Part shown: positions 14,601 through 24,362 of the stretch, piece by piece
How positions within the stretch are numbered: the first letter of the stretch is position 1
Layout: every line of letters starts with the position of its first letter
NCBI RefSeq assembly: GCF_000003605.2
Contig: NW_003122910.1
Coordinates: 751,153 to 775,633 of the forward strand
Direction: 5' to 3'
Length of the DNA: 24,481 bases
From: Saccoglossus kowalevskii
Taxonomy: Eukaryota; Hemichordata; Enteropneusta; Harrimaniidae
Program-made: the position numbers and the translations under genes
Notes under the pieces: model-generated
Told to the model about the DNA's origin: nothing
Database searches by the model: none
The model's input: the letters and a program-made list of their open reading frames with translations, nothing else

Positions 14601-17600
14601 GGGCACTGAACTGGATAGTTTTAGTACCGTTATCAAGGTCCCATACACTGACTATGGAATCTACGCACGCACTCACTACCTGGTTGAATAGGCTATTATA
14701 TAACGCAATCGTCACAGTGTTGTTGTGAGACGTTGGCTCAGCTCCGTCTTCGCCCTCTTCGGCCTTTCGCTCAAACACCGACAACTACAGAAATATAAAC
14801 ACACCATTAACTTGTTTTGATCACGTTCTAGTTCTTGATACAGCTAGGCGAAACGTTACACTTTGCTTTTCAGATATGAAAATTCTAAATTATGTTTACA
14901 TGATTCAAATCTCAAATAGGATCATCACAACTCGCTACAATCAACAGATATAAGAGCTTTTGCACATGTTACGTTGTATTCAGTTATTTACACAATTGAT
15001 AACACGACAATACGAACATATCATTTGCATAAAATCGAATTAGGATGTATTAGGATATCGCGAGACGTTATTCGTACCATCGCCATTAATAGCCTCAGCG
15101 TGAAAGCCCTTTACTTATCCCGGACCTCGTGTACGTTAATGACGTCACTCACCGTATTCGTTCCTATAATAAGAGTCCCTGTACGGGCATTATAACACAC
15201 TGTGTTGATGTGATGTGGTCCAATGTGCACGTTTCTACCAGCAATCGTTTGTAGACAGGACTGATCTCGAATATCCCACACTTTAATTTGCTATAAACCC
15301 AGAGAGAAAAATGTTATATACGTTCGTTGAAATAAATAATATATTTTTCCCATGAGCTAACGAGGCAAGAGTTGGAATACCTTATCTTTGGCCACGCTGA
15401 TGATATGCCCGTTGAAGCTGTTCATCTCGATATGCATCACTGCTGTGTTATGTCCCTTCAATACCGCTGTTGCTTTAGTATTCACATAAGGGTTCCATAT
15501 TCTGACTGTCCGGTCCATCCCACCAGTTACTAGAGTGTAAATATACAAGAATACACATACAATTAACTACAAAGTAATATATTATAAATATAAGTTCATA
15601 TGTTCCTATGGAAATTTGAACCAAGTAATGTTAACCGTGGTTTTTAATCGCTATGACCATTTCGTTTTTAATATTACTCAATGTTCGGGTTATAAATAGT
15701 AAACATATAACAATAATACCATGGTGTGCAGAAAGGAGTATCCGTTACATGCACGCTACGAGTCTGAAGACGCGTGTAGTTTACTTGCGTCGAGGTGCAG
15801 ATGTTTGTGAGGAAGGGGTCCCGTGAACCGAACATGATTGACAAACCTGTTTTTATTGTATATTTGATGCGTTTAGTGTTACAAATTTCAGGAATTGAGT
15901 GGAATTTACGGTAATTTGTTCAATTTAAGGTACGAACTTTTATTTACGGGTATGTCAACACTTAGTGAGATATTGGATTTAAGATTTTTGACACATACAC
16001 ATACATACCGATTACATTGTGTTCGTTGGAATATTCAAAACACGGAAGTCCTTTACGAATTCGAAATATTCCGCCGCTAAAGAAAGAAAGAAAAAAAACA
16101 TTATATTTCTATTTTGTAATGTTCTAAATTAAAGAATAACATGATGATAATAATGAGCATGAAATATGCAGCAATCGGCTGTATGTAAGCACACAGAACT
16201 GAACGCAAGTTACTTTACATAAATACAAAATATGTATTAAATATTTCGTCATTTGCTCATGAATAATTCAATACATAACACTTGACATTGACATGACCTT
16301 TCTAATACTCGTTTTCTTTTTCAATAATCGAAGAAGAACAGAAAGAAGTCTATCTCCTCGCCAACTCCAAACGTTTAACCTTGACTAAAACTGCCCTGTC
16401 TTAACCAAGATGCGAGGTCTGATTTACATTAACGGTTTACAAAATATGCCACAGTTACGTAGCTAAGACAATGCCGGTTTAAAAACTATCCAACAGTTAT
16501 CTGTTGCAATTAAACTCTACATATGAATACAACTGTGGCCGGTTCACATTTAGCATTGAGACAAAAATACATGTTTGGGTTTACCACGGCCAAAACAATG
16601 GACCACGTGACCACATGTGGTAAAGTTAAATGAAATGTACACTAGTTGTAAGACTTACACTCTCTTTCTCTCGACATCGCCAATAAACAGTGAGGCATCC
16701 GTAGTTGTAGCGCATGACACAACGGAATGCAGGTTATGACAGTATCTGACCTTTCTCACCCAATCCTCATGTACTTTCTGAAAAATGAGATGAGGATATC
16801 ATCGACGCAAAATTGAATGTGATTATAAGATACGGCGTTAACGATAAGATAATAACAAATGGGTTACGTAATTGATTGTAGAATAATGTTTTGTCGACTA
16901 ACAATTCCTGCAACAATGGCAATGACCTGTAATGTCAATATGATCCGGGTGACGTAATACGTTTTATTATAATAACCGAAATGTTATTTATATTCAAGTA
17001 AGATGCAAGTACACTGTAGACTATTCTTAACCATTGTACTTACCCGATATCTGAGGGCCCTTATTCCCTTCACCTGTCCTTTCAATAACTGAGGGAATGG
17101 AACTCTCCGTGAACCAACTAAAACAAAATATAATTTTTCAATAATTACGGAATGTGTTTGTTTGTTTTCATTCTAACGTGTTTACGACTGGTAGTCGTTT
17201 AGTATAAAACACTGATTTCGTCCTGTTGACGTATCAACATTCACTACCTATTGGGTGATACAATTACTCGCGATAACAGTGAATAGTTATACGTCAATTT
17301 CACTTACCCCCTTTCGCATTCTGCGCACCAAACAGAGCTGAACCCAATGCCTCTTTAAACACGATAACTGAAACGTTACCACCAGAGTCACCGAATGCCA
17401 GCACAGCATGGTTCATGTTATGTGTGTCGTACCTAGTGATATGAATAAAAACATTTTAAAGAGTCATGATATATAATTTACTCAGTTTCCAGAGTGAAAG
17501 TTTTCTATTACACAGAATGAATTTTCCCTCCCATAATGCATTGCACTTATGTGCAGTAACATGCTCAGTAGTGTAACATTTAAATTCGGCCCAACTTCTT

Positions 17601-20600
17601 AACGACTGTAGGAGTATTAACGAAAGTCTGCCACTCTCTACTAAATTATATCTTTACTAAATTCAGACGCAAGGAAGATGCTTCGAGAGAGCGCTATACG
17701 ACAAATGTTGAGGATGTGATGTCTGAAACTCAGCACTTACCAGTAATCCATTGACATCGCGCAATGAGATATACCAGTTACTTGGAAGACTTTATCAAAT
17801 TTATTGGCGTTGACGTCATAAAAACCTACCAAAGAAAAATAGAATTGACAATGATGTGGGTAGGAGGAGAACTGTTCAACAAATTAGTTTGCACTAAGAC
17901 ATTGGAAATACTATCTTCTGGTTCATACTTACAAATATCCCGCTCTGTAGAGGATAGTGCTATCATGTTGATATTGGGCATACACACCATGTCCGTTATC
18001 CACATGGGACTGACTTTGTCACGTGGTTGTTCCAACTAAAAACAGAAATACACAATCCCATTATTGTAATGGATTGCAACCCGGACACAACGTTGTATTA
18101 AATAAAAGTGAGTTTTTCATTCTAAAAAAATCCGTCAAACACTGGATTAAAATTAAAACGTAGAAGGATGAAGCTCTATTCTCACTGTTGTATTGAGATT
18201 TGCATAATAACATCACGTATTGAGTATTATTGTGTTCATTTTTCTATCGTCGCGTTTACATCCCCGAATTCTAACTTCAATTCAGGTAATGTTATGTACC
18301 CAACAAAACAAACCTTTTGATTGGCCAAACAACATTTTGATCACATGTCTTACTAATACAGAAACATTTTCCCACAATAATTGATATGTATTATCAGTTT
18401 TATTTCTATATATGGACTTTATTTACAAGTTCGATGTCATCGGATAATTGAAACATAAATATTACGCGTATACAGGGCTTTATTGTCCGGTTAGGATCGG
18501 AGACCAAAATTACATGACTACGACATTGAACACATATATACACTTACCGACACAGACTTTAAATTGGCCAAATCGAGTGACCAGAAATTGACAGTGCCTT
18601 CTTTACTGACTGAGATGTACCTCCCTACTGAGTGCTCAGATTCATCAGCGACGCTGCCATGGCGATGAATTATCGTTGGCAGAAACGCGATACCTGTTAG
18701 CATTTCATGATGGTTGCTATAGAAACACAATAAAGGACAATCTTGTTTACAGTAGCGCAAATAAAACGTCAGGTAGCAGTGTGAATGAAAGAGTGCACGA
18801 AGACGAATTTGTAAAAGCGGTGGTTCCGATTGTACGAGATACTACTAGTATGTAAAATTCGCAATGCTGCGAGAATCGGGAGAGGCGTAAAATAGTTCGA
18901 GTGAACTTCAATATCAGTACTAATATAATAGCCTTATATTACGATGTCATATTAATATACAGCAATAGCCTCACTGTGTTTACCTTGGAATATCTTTAAC
19001 CGGTTTGGAGAATGGTATCTATGGTAAAATAACAGAGGTTAACTATTACGTAATAAAACTACGGGTAAAAAATAAAATAAATGCACATATGTAAAGTTTT
19101 GAAAAGTTAACTGACATTTTTAAGGGTGGTGGTCGCTGCACATCGCATGTTCGAATTCACGTAAACAATGTGTTTCACACACGTTGTGTACGCCGAACAG
19201 GACGCGGCGCGAGGACTACCGCCCTTCAATATTCTGGGTATCACCCCCGGTATCACCACGACAGCCGACCTAGCAATACTTACATCTTTGCAAAGAGTAT
19301 TCATCAGCGCACGTTCTTGGTATTCCAGCAGCATATACGACAAGTATTCGTCCTGAAAAAAATGAACACATCATCATATTACTTACATGTACCCACTGCT
19401 ATACACAGTATCAGCTCGACGTGTACTCGCTGGAAAAGTTTTTGGACACGTGCGCGAATACAAGTGTGGTATGTGGTTTAATCGTGGCGTAGTACGTGTG
19501 GTATAACTGAAGGCGCTGCCACGGTCACTTACCCAATCTACGGTTCCGTCACAATTGGCGTCAACTTTCATAAACACAATTGCTAACTGACGATCGTCAA
19601 CCTGCGTGGTATAATGAAATGCGTAAGTTACAGTCCACGAATGATGCAAGTATAAATATTGATAAAAAGCCTTTGCTCGAAACGTCTAGCTATTTTTAAT
19701 AGTTACTTAGGACTACGATTACAAAATATTATCTACTATATATCATAAGTATAAATATATACGAATTATACGCGTAAGATGGTGATTTGTATACCTGACC
19801 AGCTCCCATGGTTCTTTTCATTGCCTGGCGGAACTCGTCGATGTCCAGACCACCACCGCCATCTTCATCAGCTTCCTGTTTTAAAGCATAAGAAAACATT
19901 TAAATTATTTAAATTTTGAAATTAATTTCAGTTTGACATTGAGAGGGCCGGCATGTATTTGACAACAGGCGCCGATGTGTTGGTATGGGCATCAAATGTT
20001 TTCAGGGGAAACAACCGACAATCGCACATTCTCACCGTGACTACGATCATGACGTATTTATTGTTCGTTTAATGCCCATTACAGACAATTTAAAGATACA
20101 ATACCCATGCTGACGTGGACAATGTGCAACTGTATGTCAGGTATTGTAGTTCTACTGTCGTCGAAATATCCGTCCGAGTTGGTGCTGACCCTTTGCTGTT
20201 TACAACTTTTACCCTGCAATGTTTATAATTTGCCTTTTTTTGTATTTTCTCTAATTTTGAACAAGATAGACGAGTTTTGAATGTTAACTGCTATTATTAC
20301 TATGGATATCACAGTATTATGAAAAATAAACAAAGTTATTTTCATAATAGTTGTATTCAATTAAAAAAAAAAATACAGTTATATATCTATAGCGACGGCG
20401 TCGATTATCTGTAAGTTTAGGAAATTCGCAATTTACTATACGCGTGATGTGATCATCTGTACAGCAATTCATATGTGACATACGTGTACTGAAGATGTGA
20501 TGGTGTGAAGTGGTGAGTGTTTAGTCATGCAAATGTACTGGGTTTACAGACTTACGTCGTGAATTTCATATTCGTGTAGTTCGTCACTACGATGGGTAAT

Positions 20601-21102
20601 ACGGGAAAGTAATATGCTATGTATACACCGGTATATGTACGAGTAACTGTAAACAATTCATCATCCAGCGTACTGAGTTGAGACAGTGTGGTAATGATTA
20701 AGTTTCGAGAAAAATAAATAAGTAATCCCATTTTACTACAACTTTCCCATATAAAACAAGCATGTACAATGCATAATTCGTTTGAAAAAATTTCTTTTTT
20801 TCATATTAGTGTAACAAACACTTATCACCTATTACTGATGACGTCATACCTACCTCAAATATCATCTGGAGCTTCTGTAAATGATCGTTGTTCATTTCAT
20901 CTTCCAATCTTGTTGCTTTCGTTCGATTCGATTTTGCACGCTCATCTTTTTTTGAATTCTGTCGATTAAGAGAGGCACTTTGTAAGCGTATACGTAACAA
21001 GTCTCTTTCCCTATTCTCCAACCACGAGATAGTGGTGCCCCTCCGCGCGGGAGGTAGCGTCGACGAAGTTCGCCTTCCTGACACCTCCATCATGCATAGC
21101 AT
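11102..21102 (-). CDS. EF-hand and WD40-repeat protein, WDR49/CFAP337-WDR64-WDY family (22 exons)
   Basis: Predicted axonemal (ciliary or sperm flagellar) calcium-binding scaffold; that role is inferred from the family. Exons, 5' to 3': 21102-20854, 19875-19795, 19601-19533, 19352-19284, 19018-18984, 18716-18548, 18035-17933, 17825-17741, 17432-17308, 17117-17044, 16777-16659, 16076-16009, 15529-15381, 15290-15153, 14784-14434, 14324-14254, 14108-13508, 13273-13058, 12654-12327, 12169-12022, 11650-11401, 11314-11102. Every intron is GT-AG, phases match at each junction, and the total is 3711 nt (1236 aa). Domains: basic leader 1-75, EF-hands about 84-98 and 124-135, then two beta-propellers with blade ends such as VNFWSLD, VRIWNPY, IKVWDIRD, VSVWDLDNG, LKIWNFNNG, IITWSLETG, YVVVWDITD and VRLWTLCG, then a charged helical tail. 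The start is the ATG at 21102, with an in-frame TGA upstream at 21142-21144; further 5' exons are possible. I cannot tell WDR49 from WDR64 orthology by eye. Confidence 0.9.
12022..13273 (-). other. C-terminal WD40 blades (exons 18-20)
   Basis: Exon 18 (13273-13058) encodes a strand followed by a blade ending GWVRAWSID and then the ITGDTMGYVV strand. Exon 19 (12654-12327) completes VWDITDYC and adds a clear WD40 repeat, with GHLKSITHIEY followed by STDCSVRLWTLCGRYIG. Exon 20 (12169-12022) starts TFGQKGGW and contains LPGDVRRVASSMTLKVFNAG, a post-propeller segment like those I associate with this family. Phases are 0, 1 and 2 at the three donors and match the next exons exactly. Confidence 0.88.
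13508..14108 (-). other. Large exon 17 with a long disordered insertion after a WD40 blade
   Basis: This 601-nt exon is the longest in the gene. It begins with acidic residues (DSEDENVGRQW), completes a blade ending DGDIITWSLETGH, and then runs into about 150 residues rich in Ser, Thr, Pro, Lys and Asp with no recognisable fold. It ends with a short helical segment (YEDFQRKHEASVDK) that leads into the next blade strand ILFLQ in exon 18. The insertion contains many basic and phosphorylatable positions. It sits between propeller blades, so it should loop out of the domain. The opposite strand of this exon also reads open for 147 codons, which I treat as a shadow. Confidence 0.85.
14386..14421. 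repeat. GAAT microsatellite in a 109-bp intron
   Basis: A run of imperfect GAAT/TAAAT repeats fills about a third of the short intron between exon 15 (ends 14434) and exon 16 (starts 14324). The splice sites on both sides are intact. Confidence 0.8.
14434..19018 (-). other. First WD40 propeller region (exons 5-15)
   Basis: Eleven exons (18984-19018 down to 14434-14784) encode about residues 157-628. Successive blades end in NFWSLDL (exon 6), DICFYD (split over exons 7 and 8), VSVIVF (exon 9), GGIFRI (exon 12), VRIWNPY (exon 13), IKVWDIRD (exon 14), then VSVWDLDNG and LKIWNFNNG (exon 15). Exon 15 has an acidic loop (AEEGEDGAE) before a blade strand, which is probably a surface loop. Several exons are very short (35, 68, 71 and 74 nt) and were found by matching splice phase rather than by open-frame length. 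The order and spacing of blades fit the WDR49/WDR64 family. Confidence 0.85.
19120..19229 (+). mobile_element. TTAA MITE (copy 4) inside an intron of the EF-hand/WD40 gene
   Basis: The left end TTAAGGGTGGTGGTCGC and the right end GACTACCGCCCTTCAA match the family termini; the right TTAA has gained a base (TTCAA). The interior GTAAACAATGTGTTTCACAC corresponds to copy 3 with a small deletion. It lies wholly within the intron between exon 4 (ends 19284) and exon 5 (starts 19018) and disturbs no splice site. Confidence 0.82.
19284..19875 (-). other. EF-hand pair of the EF-hand/WD40 protein (exons 2-4)
   Basis: Exon 2 (19875-19795) carries the EF-1 loop DEDGGGGLDIDE. It has acidic residues at loop positions 1, 3, 9 and 12 and Gly at 6, but Gly instead of Asp/Asn/Ser at position 5, so calcium binding may be weak. 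Exon 3 (19601-19533) carries most of the EF-2 loop DANCDGTVDW, and exon 4 (19352-19284) completes it with DEY. EF-2 therefore has ligands at positions 1, 3, 5, 9, 11 and 12 and looks competent to bind calcium. The EF-2 loop is split by a phase-0 intron between loop positions 10 and 11. All three exons are phase 0 at both ends. Confidence 0.9.
20854..21102 (-). CDS. First coding exon: basic N-terminal leader of the EF-hand/WD40 protein
   Basis: Codes 83 residues and ends in a phase-0 donor (GAG|GTAGGT). The peptide is rich in Arg, Lys, Ser and Asn. Its last part (LEDEMNNDHLQKLQMIFE) is helical and forms the entering helix of the first EF-hand, whose loop lies in the next exon. In-frame ATGs occur at 21102, 21093 and 21090. 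An in-frame TGA 13 codons upstream supports translation starting in this exon. A weak acceptor (GATTGTAG, ending near 21120) could instead join it to exons further upstream, so the exact start is less certain than the reading frame. Confidence 0.75.
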
Positions 21103-21627
21103 ACAAAGAAACGAACAAACTACAATCAGTCTGCCGGAATATCACGAGGTCGCAAACCAGGTAAGTGTTAATAAGCCGACAGTAAAAGCCATGTTTTGTT
21201 GTCCGTTGCCCACTTGTCTCAGGCGACTATGAATTGGTTACGATGGTGAACTATTGCAATGAGATGTACATTGTATCGTCCACTGCACAACATTGTTAAT
21301 GGGAATATCTCAAATAACAGCGTATCCTAGCAAGAATGGCTTATAATGACTGGCACGAAACTCCGTGTAATAAGTTATTCAGTGTACTGATATAATGTTC
21401 TGTTCCCCATACAAGAAACGGTTGTTCGCATGTCGTACTTTCCAGACATGAAACACTCCCTGAGACCTATCTCAATCCGGACGGCTAAGGCGTGTTATTA
21501 AATTAGATTTAGCGTACACTATCGATGGGTAAAATAACATTGCCATCTCGTACAATGAACAATCAGGATTAGTAACTAAACTCACCAAATTTGAATTGAG
21601 CGTATTTTCATTGATGTCTTCTAATTA

Positions 21628-21878
21628 TCAATGTGAAAGGCGCCTTGTATAAAAGGAACATGGTGTTATCCCAGGGGTGCCCATGGTGGTGGCGGACTTC
21701 TTGTAGAGTGCAAGTAAGTACTGGTGGAGAGCACCAGTGAACGGGGCCGGGGTACCGGTGGCTGCCGGGGTAGGTCGTTTAAGTGCTGATGGTTGTAGAG
21801 TAAGATTAATCGGGATCGTGGGTGTCAGTGAGTCGTTGCTGAGAATACCCGGAATGTATTCCTTATTAGTAATTCTCA
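21628..21878 (-). CDS. Possible terminal exon of an unrecognised minus-strand gene
   Basis: An acceptor (AATATTCAG) is followed by an 82-codon frame ending in TGA at 21630-21628. The peptide is rich in Pro and Thr (TPTIPINLTLQPSALKRPTP) and includes a helical-looking HQYLLALYKKSA. Its GC content is clearly above that of the flanks. It needs one base from the upstream exon to keep frame; a weaker donor inside the next candidate exon (TTTG|GTGAAG) would supply it, but the better donor would not. No poly(A) signal follows closely. It may belong to a separate gene or to an alternative 5' part of the EF-hand/WD40 gene. Confidence 0.35.
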
Positions 21879-22335
21879 CTGAATATTTCTATATTAATAG
21901 CCGATAGGATTAAGTTGGAATTACAACCACGTACTACAGACCGTTGAATATTCATGTTATCGTAACGAGACAAGACGAAATGAGCCGTACAAGACAAGAT
22001 TTTCAATAATGTCCACTTCACTGAGGGTGAACCTCGCCATTCAGACCCAACGTGAAATTAATAATAACCAGAATGAACGCACATAGTACAAGAAACATCA
22101 ATCAATATTCCTTGTCCATAGGACTGTCATTAATTGAAAACCGTGTACACTAATAATATTTGTTGACAAAGTAGATTACGTCCACCAAAGCGTACATGTT
22201 GTCGCTACAACTGAACAGGTATCGCTCTCCGAGGCGAACAATGGTGTTCAAATGGCGAGGCAAACCGTGGTCAAATGCGACAACAATCAATTTAAGCATA
22301 ACAGCATGGTGGATCGGAAATCAATGTTCGCCTAC

Positions 22336-22528
22336 CCTACGATATAAACTTGGAGAGCTGCCTATGTTGCTTTCTTCACCAAACGCGCTCGAACTACGAG
22401 TTGCCATCGATGGGTATACGCTTTTATGGCGTGAATTGTCGTATATACTCTTTCGCCGTTCTCCGTACATGTTTTTCCGACGAGAACCATTGATTTGATT
22501 CGGTATCGCTTCGTTTTCTAAGGGAGAT
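22336..22528 (-). CDS. Candidate Ser/Arg/Asn-rich exon of an unrecognised minus-strand gene
   Basis: A 193-nt exon runs from acceptor TATGTAG to donor AGG|GTAGGC. The peptide (SPLENEAIPNQINGSRRKNM, then repeated RRKSIYD / RHKSVYP phrases and a Ser-rich end) looks disordered, with basic Tyr/Ser phosphosite-like motifs. Its first base completes a Gly codon with the GG left by the donor at 22707, so the upstream acidic exon joins it in frame. No known domain is visible. Confidence 0.45.
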
Positions 22529-22674
22529 CTACATAGTTGACAGTAAATAAAACAGAAAAAAAGATAAACAACTTTTAAAAAAAATGAAATAGTAGCAACG
22601 ATCAGTGCTTGAAGTGACGATATTTCGGGTATTGACATAATATGCTGTATGTTATCAAATAGTAGTAATATAAA

Positions 22675-22737
22675 ATCAGGCGATGACTTTATAATTTAAT
22701 ACTCACCCAACATCATCATCATCATCTTCCTGTGGGA
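22675..22737. repeat. Duplicated segment, copy A (donor plus Asp-codon run)
   Basis: From ATCAGGCGATGACTTTATAA through the donor, five GAT units (minus strand) and the CCCACAG acceptor, this matches 23166-23240 almost base for base. A further shared block, TTCTAAATTATT, follows at 22823 here and at 23249 in copy B. Confidence 0.9.
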
Positions 22738-22782
22738 TATCAAATTTGATGTTGGGTCCGTGAACAGGTACTTCAATTGATT
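22707..22782 (-). CDS. Candidate acidic exon (Asp run) joined in frame to the 22336-22528 exon
   Basis: Acceptor GTTACAG|AA leads into a peptide SIEVPVHGPNIKFDIPQE, then five Asp, Val and Gly, ending in the strong donor TTGG|GTGAGT. A second possible acceptor (CCCACAG at 22730) would make this a 23-nt microexon holding only the acidic run. The frame also stays open a further 35 codons upstream without a stop (NNLERSIVLLGSRVVVTE), so the exon could begin earlier, near 22875. The gene is not recognised. Confidence 0.4.
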
Positions 22783-22894
22783 CTGTAACAACTACTCGAG
22801 AACCAAGAAGAACGATCGAACGTTCTAAATTATTAGTAAACAAATAACACCGAATAAACGGCAAGGTAACGACTATGTCTAATTATAGTAAACA

Positions 22895-23000
22895 CGTACT
22901 GCGTGCGTGACTCGAACCGGCGCTCGCGTACGGCACCTAATCGCCTAGCTTCATGCCACTAAACGTCTTCCCCTCGGCCACCGAGCATCCCCAAGAAAGG
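22895..23000 (-). mobile_element. tRNA-like SINE head or tRNA pseudogene
   Basis: On the minus strand a Pol III A box (TGGCCGAGGGG, 22980-22970) is followed about 50 bp later by a B box (GGTTCGAGTCA, 22918-22908), with room for a class II (Leu/Ser-like) variable arm. The acceptor and T stems do not pair well, so it is not a working tRNA. GC content is far above the surroundings. A 7-bp hairpin (AGCATCC / GGATGCT) adjoins its 5' side. A SINE or a tRNA-derived pseudogene is the likely origin. Confidence 0.6.
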
Positions 23001-23165
23001 ATGCTTAATAACCGAGCTTATTACGAGCAGAGAGCATTAAAGCCGTCCACGCGATCCGCGCCACACAGCGTGGCCAGAATGCGGCAAAGGCCTTCAGATC
23101 TGGCTGTAGTAGGATGGTGAAAGTAATGGTACAGCATTATAACAGTGAATTAGTACTGAGAAATA

Positions 23166-23198
23166 ATCAGGCGATGACTTTATAATTTAATACTCACC

Positions 23199-23229
<31 letters not shown>

Positions 23230-23240
23230 TTCCTGTGGGA
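23166..23240. repeat. Duplicated segment, copy B (expanded GAT run)
   Basis: The second copy keeps the CCCACAG acceptor and GTGAGT donor but has about ten GAT units instead of five. It lacks roughly 85 bp that in copy A lie beyond the acceptor. Read on the minus strand it would be a 5' alternative microexon encoding Glu, about ten Asp, and a split Gly codon, in the same phase as copy A. Confidence 0.9.
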
Positions 23241-23270
23241 ACTATTAGTTCTAAATTATTGACGTTGGGA

Positions 23271-23289
23271 TGGCGCCCTCTTGTGGCGA
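23271..23289 (-). promoter_or_regulatory. CTCF-like binding site
   Basis: TGGCGCCCTCTTGTGGCGA matches the reverse complement of the 19-base CTCF core at 15 of 19 positions, including the GCGCCC and GTGGC anchors. It lies between the minus-strand candidate exons to the left and the plus-strand candidate first exon to the right, where an insulator would be plausible. The same core also occurs within some animal repeats. Confidence 0.4.
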
Positions 23290-24306
23290 TATCTCCGCAT
23301 TCTGACTTTCAAAGCGAAAGTATACGTAGTTTTCGTTGTGCATATTCGATGCAAGTTTTCCGAAGTTATTTTAGTCTGACCCCGGAATATAGGTATGCAT
23401 AAGTAAAAATTCATGTTTTTGCATCATTCGATACCAATTTGGGCTTAATTTTGATTTCAGTTGACTTCATATTTCCATTTATTCTGAGCCAGTTCATGCA
23501 CTTTGAAGTAGCGGTCGCAACATTCTATATTAGAACACGAGATGTCGTTTATATTGTTGGACATCAAATACTTGTAATAATTCTGTTTTTTAAACTCCAT
23601 GTAACACAATTTGTTAAGAAGTATGTGATATATATTTATCGTCGCATTTGCCTAATGCAGTGAGTTTTGAAACTTGAGTTTTTTACAAGCGAGATCTTAC
23701 TTTTGACGTGTATGTATACCAAGGCGCCGTTATGTGATTATATAACGGAAACGTTTGTACTGCATGAAGTGGAATTTAAGTGGTTATATTTCGCAATATT
23801 TTATTGAATTTTTGGTGAGTTTATTTTGTGTTGTAATTCTGATTTAATACAGTTTTACTTGAATTAATGAATAAAACGATTATTGGCAATCTATCCCTGA
23901 ACGATGTTGCTAATATATACAATTTGCCACAGATTCCATTTTGAGAAGACGTCTAGTATTGAGTTATTTTATACTGACACAATCCTGAAACACATCGTTT
24001 TCTGGCACACTGTCACGAACCGCGGCATCCTGCGTAACAAGGGTCACGCGCCATCCTCCGGTAACCCTTGCCACCACAAGCGGTGATTTTATCAAGAATC
24101 GTGATAAATAAATACGTTCTTGCATTAATTGAACTGGAAAATGTATCAAAATGATTCAAATACTTCATAAAGTAGTTGGTTTAAATAAATATAGTAAAAG
24201 TATTATGTTTTACCGTGCTTTGTGGACGTAAATGGCTATTTTGATAAAGGACTACATTTTTATGGATTGATTACAAGGCGTAAATAGTTTCCCGGGAGAT
24301 TTTAAA
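23290..24306. other. AT-rich intergenic stretch
   Basis: No exon could be supported. Hydrophobic open frames (for example 23439-23663 on the plus strand) have no conserved motif and are typical of AT-rich noncoding DNA. Confidence 0.4.
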
Positions 24307-24362
24307 ATGGCAACCTCCGATCCGATTGTGAAATCATGCAATGATGCCTTGAATCCCAACAT
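24307..24362 (+). CDS. Possible first coding exon of a plus-strand gene (continues past the window)
   Basis: AAAATGG gives a good initiation context. The frame MATSDPIVKSCNDALNPN runs with balanced codons to two overlapping donors: AACAT|GTAGGT (exon ends 24362) and ATGTAG|GTAAGT (exon ends 24366). Only the first avoids an in-frame TAG. The gene is not recognised and the remaining exons lie outside the window. Confidence 0.35.

Noticed and set aside
19107-19481. Overlapping open frames around the intron copy of the MITE
   Set aside because: They run across the MITE and into exon 4 in wrong frames; only the exon 4 minus-strand frame is supported.
22895-22990. Functional tRNA gene
   Set aside because: A and B boxes are good, but the acceptor and T stems do not pair and the anticodon arm is irregular.
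23439-23663. Hydrophobic 74-codon plus-strand open frame resembling a membrane peptide
   Set aside because: AT-rich noncoding DNA often yields such Phe/Ile/Val-rich frames; there is no conserved motif or gene context.
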